Source: Paenibacillus_V sp046244365
GTDB taxonomy: Bacteria; Bacillota; Bacilli; Paenibacillales; NBRC-103111
Assembly (NCBI RefSeq): GCF_046244365.1
Contig: NZ_CP176395.1
Coordinates: forward strand, 1,364,001-1,428,000
DNA: 64,000 nucleotides
Reading direction: 5' to 3'
Positions within the stretch are counted from its first letter, which is position 1; every line of letters begins with the position of its first letter. Shown in pieces: positions 60,747-64,000 of this stretch. The translations under genes and the position numbers were made by a program. The notes below the pieces were generated by a model. The model saw nothing but the letters and a program-made list of their open reading frames with translations, did not search any database and had not been told where the DNA came from.

Positions 60747-60799
60747 TCCCCGCAAAGTACTTGGAATAAGCTGCGAAGGCTCGCTTCACTTTGTGGGGA
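60747..60799 (+). promoter_or_regulatory. 12-bp stem between cobD and cobQ
   Basis: TCCCCGCAAAGT (60747-60758) pairs with ACTTTGTGGGGA (60788-60799), one G-U pair, enclosing 29 bases. It has no T run and sits directly before the cobQ ribosome site, so it may tune cobQ expression or stabilise RNA. Confidence 0.55.
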
Positions 60800-60820
60800 A
60801 CTGAGAGGAGGAGGATCGGT

Positions 60821-62449
60821 ATGGAAACGGAACGCGCCAAGCGCCGCGGTCGGACGCTGATGGTTCAAGGGACGGCTTCGGATGTCGGCAAAAGCATCGT
60901 CGTCACCGCGCTCTGCCGAATTTTATTGCAGGATGGACGCAGGGTTGCGCCATTCAAATCGCAGAACATGTCGCTCAACTCCTACGTGACGCCTGACGGC
61001 AAAGAAATCGGGCGCGCGCAAGGCATGCAGGCGGATGCGTGCCGCATTGCGGCGACAACCGACATGAATCCGATTCTGCTCAAGCCGACGAAGGAAATGG
61101 TCTCGCAGGTCGTCGTCCATGGCAAGCCGCTGCGCGATTACGACGCCAGGACATACCGCGAAAAGTATTTGCCGCAAGCGGAGGGCATCGTCAAGGATGC
61201 GCTGGAGCGGCTGCGCAGCGAGTATGACGCGATCGTGATCGAAGGGGCGGGTAGTCCGGCCGAAGTGAATTTGAAGGACCGCGACATCGTCAATATGCGG
61301 CTGGCGGGCTGGGCGGATGCGCCGGTTGTGCTGGTGGCCGATATCGACCGGGGCGGCGTCTTCGCTGCGATCGTCGGAACGCTAGACATCTTGGAGCCGG
61401 AAGAGCGGGACCGCGTCAAGGGCTTCATCATCAATAAGTTCCGCGGGGATGTCAGCTTGCTGCAGCCGGGTCTGGATTGGCTCGAGCAGCGTACGGGCAA
61501 GCCTGTTCTGGGTGTCATTCCTTATTTGCGGGATCTGGGACTCGAGGATGAAGATTCCGCTTCGCTGGACGCCAAGCGGCAGCGCGGCTTGAAGGACGGC
61601 AACCGGAAAGCGGCGGCGACGGAAGGCGGACCGGATGCGGATTATACGGAGACGGATGCTTCCGCCGAACGCCTGCTGGACATCGCGGTTATCAGACTGC
61701 CGCGGATTTCGAATTTTACCGATTTCGATCCGCTTTTTGACGAGACGGATGCCGTAGTCCGTTACGTTTCTGCACCGGGGCAGCTGGGGAACCCGGATGC
61801 GATTATTTTACCGGGCAGCAAGAATACGGTGGAGGATTTGCTCTTTTTGCGCGAAAACGGGCTGGAAGCGGCCATTTTGGCTCATGTACGGCGAGGGGGA
61901 CGGCTTGTCGGGATTTGCGGAGGCTACCAAATGCTCGGCCGGACGCTATACGACCCCCATCGGGTCGAATCGTCGCACGAGTCGGTAACCGGCCTACGCT
62001 TGATTCCAGCGGAGACCACGTTCGCTCAAGACAAAAAAACGGAGCGCGTAACCGGCTTTGCCGACGGCTGGCGGCCGACCGACGAATCGCTGCCTATTGA
62101 AGGCTACGAAATTCATATGGGCGAAACGCGCTTCACGGAGCCGGTCAACCATCCGTTTCGGGTGGGCCTGGAGCGTGATTCGGACGCCGAACGATCGCTT
62201 CATCCGGAAGGCTGCATATCGGAGGACGGCAAGGTATGGGGCACGTATGTCCACGGCATTTTGCATAACGATGCGCTGCGCAGGGATTGGTTGAACCGGC
62301 TTCGCGCAGATAGAGGCTGGGAGCCGCTGGTTTGTTCGCTTTTTTACAGGGAGAAGCGCGATATGGCTTTCGACAGGCTGGCGGATCATGTGCGAAGCCA
62401 TTTGGATATGCCGCGTATTTATGCGATGATGGCAGAAGGAACGCCGTAG
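60821..62449 (+). CDS. cobQ: Cobyric acid synthase (glutamine-hydrolysing)
   Basis: CobQ/CbiP amidates four side chains of adenosylcobyrinic acid a,c-diamide. The 542-residue product has an N-terminal dethiobiotin-synthetase-like ATPase (GTASDVGKS, residues 17-25; FKSQNMSLNSYVT; GAGSPAEVNL) and a C-terminal class I glutamine amidotransferase with the catalytic Cys in GICGGYQMLG (C366) and His in YVHGILHN. Between the domains is a charged insert (about 246-285). GGAGGAGG precedes the ATG. Its presence beside salvage genes suggests that ring synthesis is encoded elsewhere, or that the enzyme serves partly amidated corrinoids. Confidence 0.95.
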   Translation: METERAKRRGRTLMVQGTASDVGKSIVVTALCRILLQDGRRVAPFKSQNMSLNSYVTPDGKEIGRAQGMQADACRIAATTDMNPILLKPTKEMVSQVVVHGKPLRDYDARTYREKYLPQAEGIVKDALERLRSEYDAIVIEGAGSPAEVNLKDRDIVNMRLAGWADAPVVLVADIDRGGVFAAIVGTLDILEPEERDRVKGFIINKFRGDVSLLQPGLDWLEQRTGKPVLGVIPYLRDLGLEDEDSASLDAKRQRGLKDGNRKAAATEGGPDADYTETDASAERLLDIAVIRLPRISNFTDFDPLFDETDAVVRYVSAPGQLGNPDAIILPGSKNTVEDLLFLRENGLEAAILAHVRRGGRLVGICGGYQMLGRTLYDPHRVESSHESVTGLRLIPAETTFAQDKKTERVTGFADGWRPTDESLPIEGYEIHMGETRFTEPVNHPFRVGLERDSDAERSLHPEGCISEDGKVWGTYVHGILHNDALRRDWLNRLRADRGWEPLVCSLFYREKRDMAFDRLADHVRSHLDMPRIYAMMAEGTP

Positions 62450-62600
62450 ACGAAAAGGAAACGCGAGATCCGAAAGAGCAAGAAACCGAAGAGCGAGCGG
62501 CGTTTAGGCAAACTCTCTTAAATGAGCACCAGCAAGCTTTCTGAAGGAAAGCTGCATCGGAAGCATGACCATTCGAAGCAAAAAGCAAGATTCGATGTCG

Positions 62601-62642
62601 AAGTCGCTTCAGGATAAATCTCGCGATCAAAAGTGACTTTTT
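62601..62642 (+). terminator. Possible terminator after cobQ
   Basis: AAGTCGCTT (62601-62609) pairs with AAGTGACTT (62631-62639), one G-U pair, and is followed by TTT. A second small stem (AGCTTTC/GAAAGCT, about 62535-62553) lies upstream. Strength is uncertain. Confidence 0.5.
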
Positions 62643-62705
62643 AAACGGCTTCTATTCAGGAAGCTTCGCTGGAAGCCGATTATTAACCTTGGGAGGGTGT
62701 TGGCT

Positions 62706-63272
62706 TTGAAAATATATACGAGAACCGGCGATGCCGGCAAAACCGGCATTATTGGCGGCCGTGTGGATAAAGACGACGTTCGGGTGGAGGCCTACGGTAC
62801 CGTTGACGAACTGAACTGCTTCGTCGGTCAAGCCATGAGCTTTTTGAACCCCGATACGAACGCCGACCTGCTGGAGGATTTGCTGCAAATTCAGCATGAG
62901 CTGTTCGACTGCGGCCACGATTTGGCAATCGCCAAAACCGGGATACGCGAATATAAAGTGTCGGCCGAGATGACGACGAATCTGGAGACGCTGATCGACA
63001 AGTACGACGCGATGACGCCGGACATTACGAAATTTATTTTGCCCGGGGGTACCTCCGCCTCCGCATCGCTGCACGTTTGCCGAACCGTATGCCGCAGAGC
63101 GGAACGCTGTGTCGTGACGCTGGCGCGTACGGGCGATATTAATGAAGACGTCCGCCATTATTTGAACCGGCTGTCCGACTTGTTCTTCACGGTAGCGAGA
63201 ACGGCCAATCATCGCGAAGGTGTCGCTGATGTGAGCTATGCGCGAAGCAGCGACGTGTTTAGGCGGAAATAA
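62706..63272 (+). CDS. Cob(I)alamin adenosyltransferase, PduO type
   Basis: Transfers the adenosyl group of ATP to cob(I)alamin, forming adenosylcobalamin. The 188-residue product shows the PduO/MMAB signatures KIYTRTGDAGKTGIIGG at the start, VEAYGTVDELNCFVGQA, FILPGGTSASASLHVCRTVC and RRAERCVV, all helical-bundle active-site segments. Start choice: a TTG at 62706 is eight bases after GGGAGGG and gives the usual MKIYTRTGD start; a GTG at 62697 would overlap the ribosome site. It closes the B12 cluster, and its stop overlaps the next start by one base. Confidence 0.94.
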   Translation: MKIYTRTGDAGKTGIIGGRVDKDDVRVEAYGTVDELNCFVGQAMSFLNPDTNADLLEDLLQIQHELFDCGHDLAIAKTGIREYKVSAEMTTNLETLIDKYDAMTPDITKFILPGGTSASASLHVCRTVCRRAERCVVTLARTGDINEDVRHYLNRLSDLFFTVARTANHREGVADVSYARSSDVFRRK

Positions 63273-64000
63273 TGGATTATTACGCTCCCTTATCCTACCT
63301 CGTTCCGGCTGAAGATGACGGGGTGCTGCTGCGAACGATTTTGCAAAACCGGCTCCAGGTTTCCCGCAAGCTTCTGTCCCGGCTCAAGCTGACGGAGCGG
63401 GGCATTACCGTGAACGGCGAACGGAAATACATTACGGTTCGCGTTCAAGCGGGAGACCTCGTCGAAGTGAGGATGGAAACGGAAACGTCGGAGGACATTT
63501 TGCCTCAGGCTATCCCGATCGATATCATCCATGAGGACGAACATGTATTGATCGTCAACAAACCGGCCGGTATGATCGTTCATCCGACGCATGGCCATTA
63601 CGTCAACACGCTTGCCAACGCGGTCGTGCATCATTGGAGGGAACGCGGCGAGGACGTCCGGTTTCGGCCGGTCCATAGGCTCGATCAGGAAACGTCCGGG
63701 GTGCTGGCCATCGCCAAAAACCCGTATGTCCATCAGCAAATATCCGAACAAATGCAAGAGAACAGCGTCACGAAGGAATATTTGGCACTTGTACACGGCC
63801 GCTTAGAGCAAGAGGCGGGAACGATCGAGGGTCCGATCGACAGGGATCCGGCCGCTCCTTACTACCGGATTGTGACGCCGGACGGCTATCCGGCTGTAAC
63901 GCATTATTGGACTATGGAACGGTATGCTGCCGCCTCGCTCGTCAGACTGCGCCTCGAAACCGGCCGCACGCATCAAATTCGCGTCCATATGCAGCATATC
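63272..64000 (+). CDS. RluA family pseudouridine synthase (partial, runs off the window)
   Basis: The frame opens with ATG at 63272 (overlapping the TAA of the adenosyltransferase by one base) and is still open at the window end, giving 243 residues. An S4-like N-terminal RNA-binding part (about 15-85, LLSRLKLTERGITVNGERK) is followed by the catalytic domain with VNKPAGMIVHPT and the active-site HRLDQETSG (His135, Asp138), then ETGRTHQIRVHM. It isomerises uridines in rRNA or tRNA; the exact target is not clear. Only the 3' end is missing. Confidence 0.93.
   Translation, partial: MDYYAPLSYLVPAEDDGVLLRTILQNRLQVSRKLLSRLKLTERGITVNGERKYITVRVQAGDLVEVRMETETSEDILPQAIPIDIIHEDEHVLIVNKPAGMIVHPTHGHYVNTLANAVVHHWRERGEDVRFRPVHRLDQETSGVLAIAKNPYVHQQISEQMQENSVTKEYLALVHGRLEQEAGTIEGPIDRDPAAPYYRIVTPDGYPAVTHYWTMERYAAASLVRLRLETGRTHQIRVHMQHI

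Overview
The window is a GC-rich stretch of a Gram-positive, spore-forming chromosome. It most resembles Paenibacillaceae (Paenibacillus or Cohnella type). Supporting features are a YjcZ-type sporulation peptide, a Spo0E-like phosphatase, an S-layer (SLH) anchored giant protein, an LplB/YtcP/lipoprotein sugar transporter next to a membrane-bound AraC regulator, ECF sigma-type promoters, and the Bacillus-like gene order pheS-pheT-zapA-cvpA-mutS2. This assignment is an inference from gene content.

Region by region. 1-4500: a YjcZ-like peptide, then a phenylalanine T-box leader and pheST. 4500-6131: a noncoding tract with two unusual repeat arrays. 6132-15775: a ZapA-type division protein fused to about 1,600 residues of coiled coil, then cvpA, an SDR oxidoreductase and a holin-like membrane protein (both on the minus strand), and mutS2. 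15800-18110: a PspA envelope-stress protein behind a sigma-W-like promoter, a DUF350 protein, a 27-residue membrane peptide and a double zinc-ribbon protein. 18264-20700: an MFS transporter and cysK. 20838-27000: a carbohydrate ABC transporter (two permeases and a lipoprotein) and its probable AraC-type regulator. 27135-30358: a ThiS/MoaD-like peptide with a BNR beta-propeller (minus strand), and a DUF4062 protein with a coupled 65-residue peptide. 30404-33589: a polysaccharide deacetylase and an ECF sigma/anti-sigma pair, each preceded by the same promoter motif. 33599-41396: a 114-bp direct repeat and a 2,455-residue surface protein (lamin-tail repeats, metallophosphatase, SLH). 41397-47907: a frameshifted MutS2 paralog and an NTT-type transporter fused to HEAT repeats and two cyclic-nucleotide domains. 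48053-52483: nagA, an Lrp regulator with an alanine-type aminotransferase, a Spo0E-like protein and a lipoprotein. 52573-63272: a cobalamin riboswitch followed by btuFCD, cobT, cobU, cbiB, cobS, cobD, cobQ and a PduO-type adenosyltransferase. 63272-end: an RluA-type pseudouridine synthase cut by the window edge.

How genes work together. The B12 block is a coherent unit: a riboswitch-controlled corrinoid importer, the genes that build the aminopropanol arm and lower nucleotide loop, and an adenosyltransferase. The ECF sigma factor probably activates both its own operon and the upstream deacetylase, linking envelope stress to wall or exopolysaccharide modification. PspA, DUF350 and neighbours form a second envelope-stress group.

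The most unusual items are the giant ZapA-coiled-coil fusion with nested tandem repeats, the 21-bp phased palindrome array in the noncoding DNA before it, the NTT-HEAT-cNMP fusion, the ThiS/beta-propeller pair under a perfect palindrome, and the DUF4062 two-gene unit. No rRNA, tRNA, CRISPR array, insertion sequence or prophage was seen.
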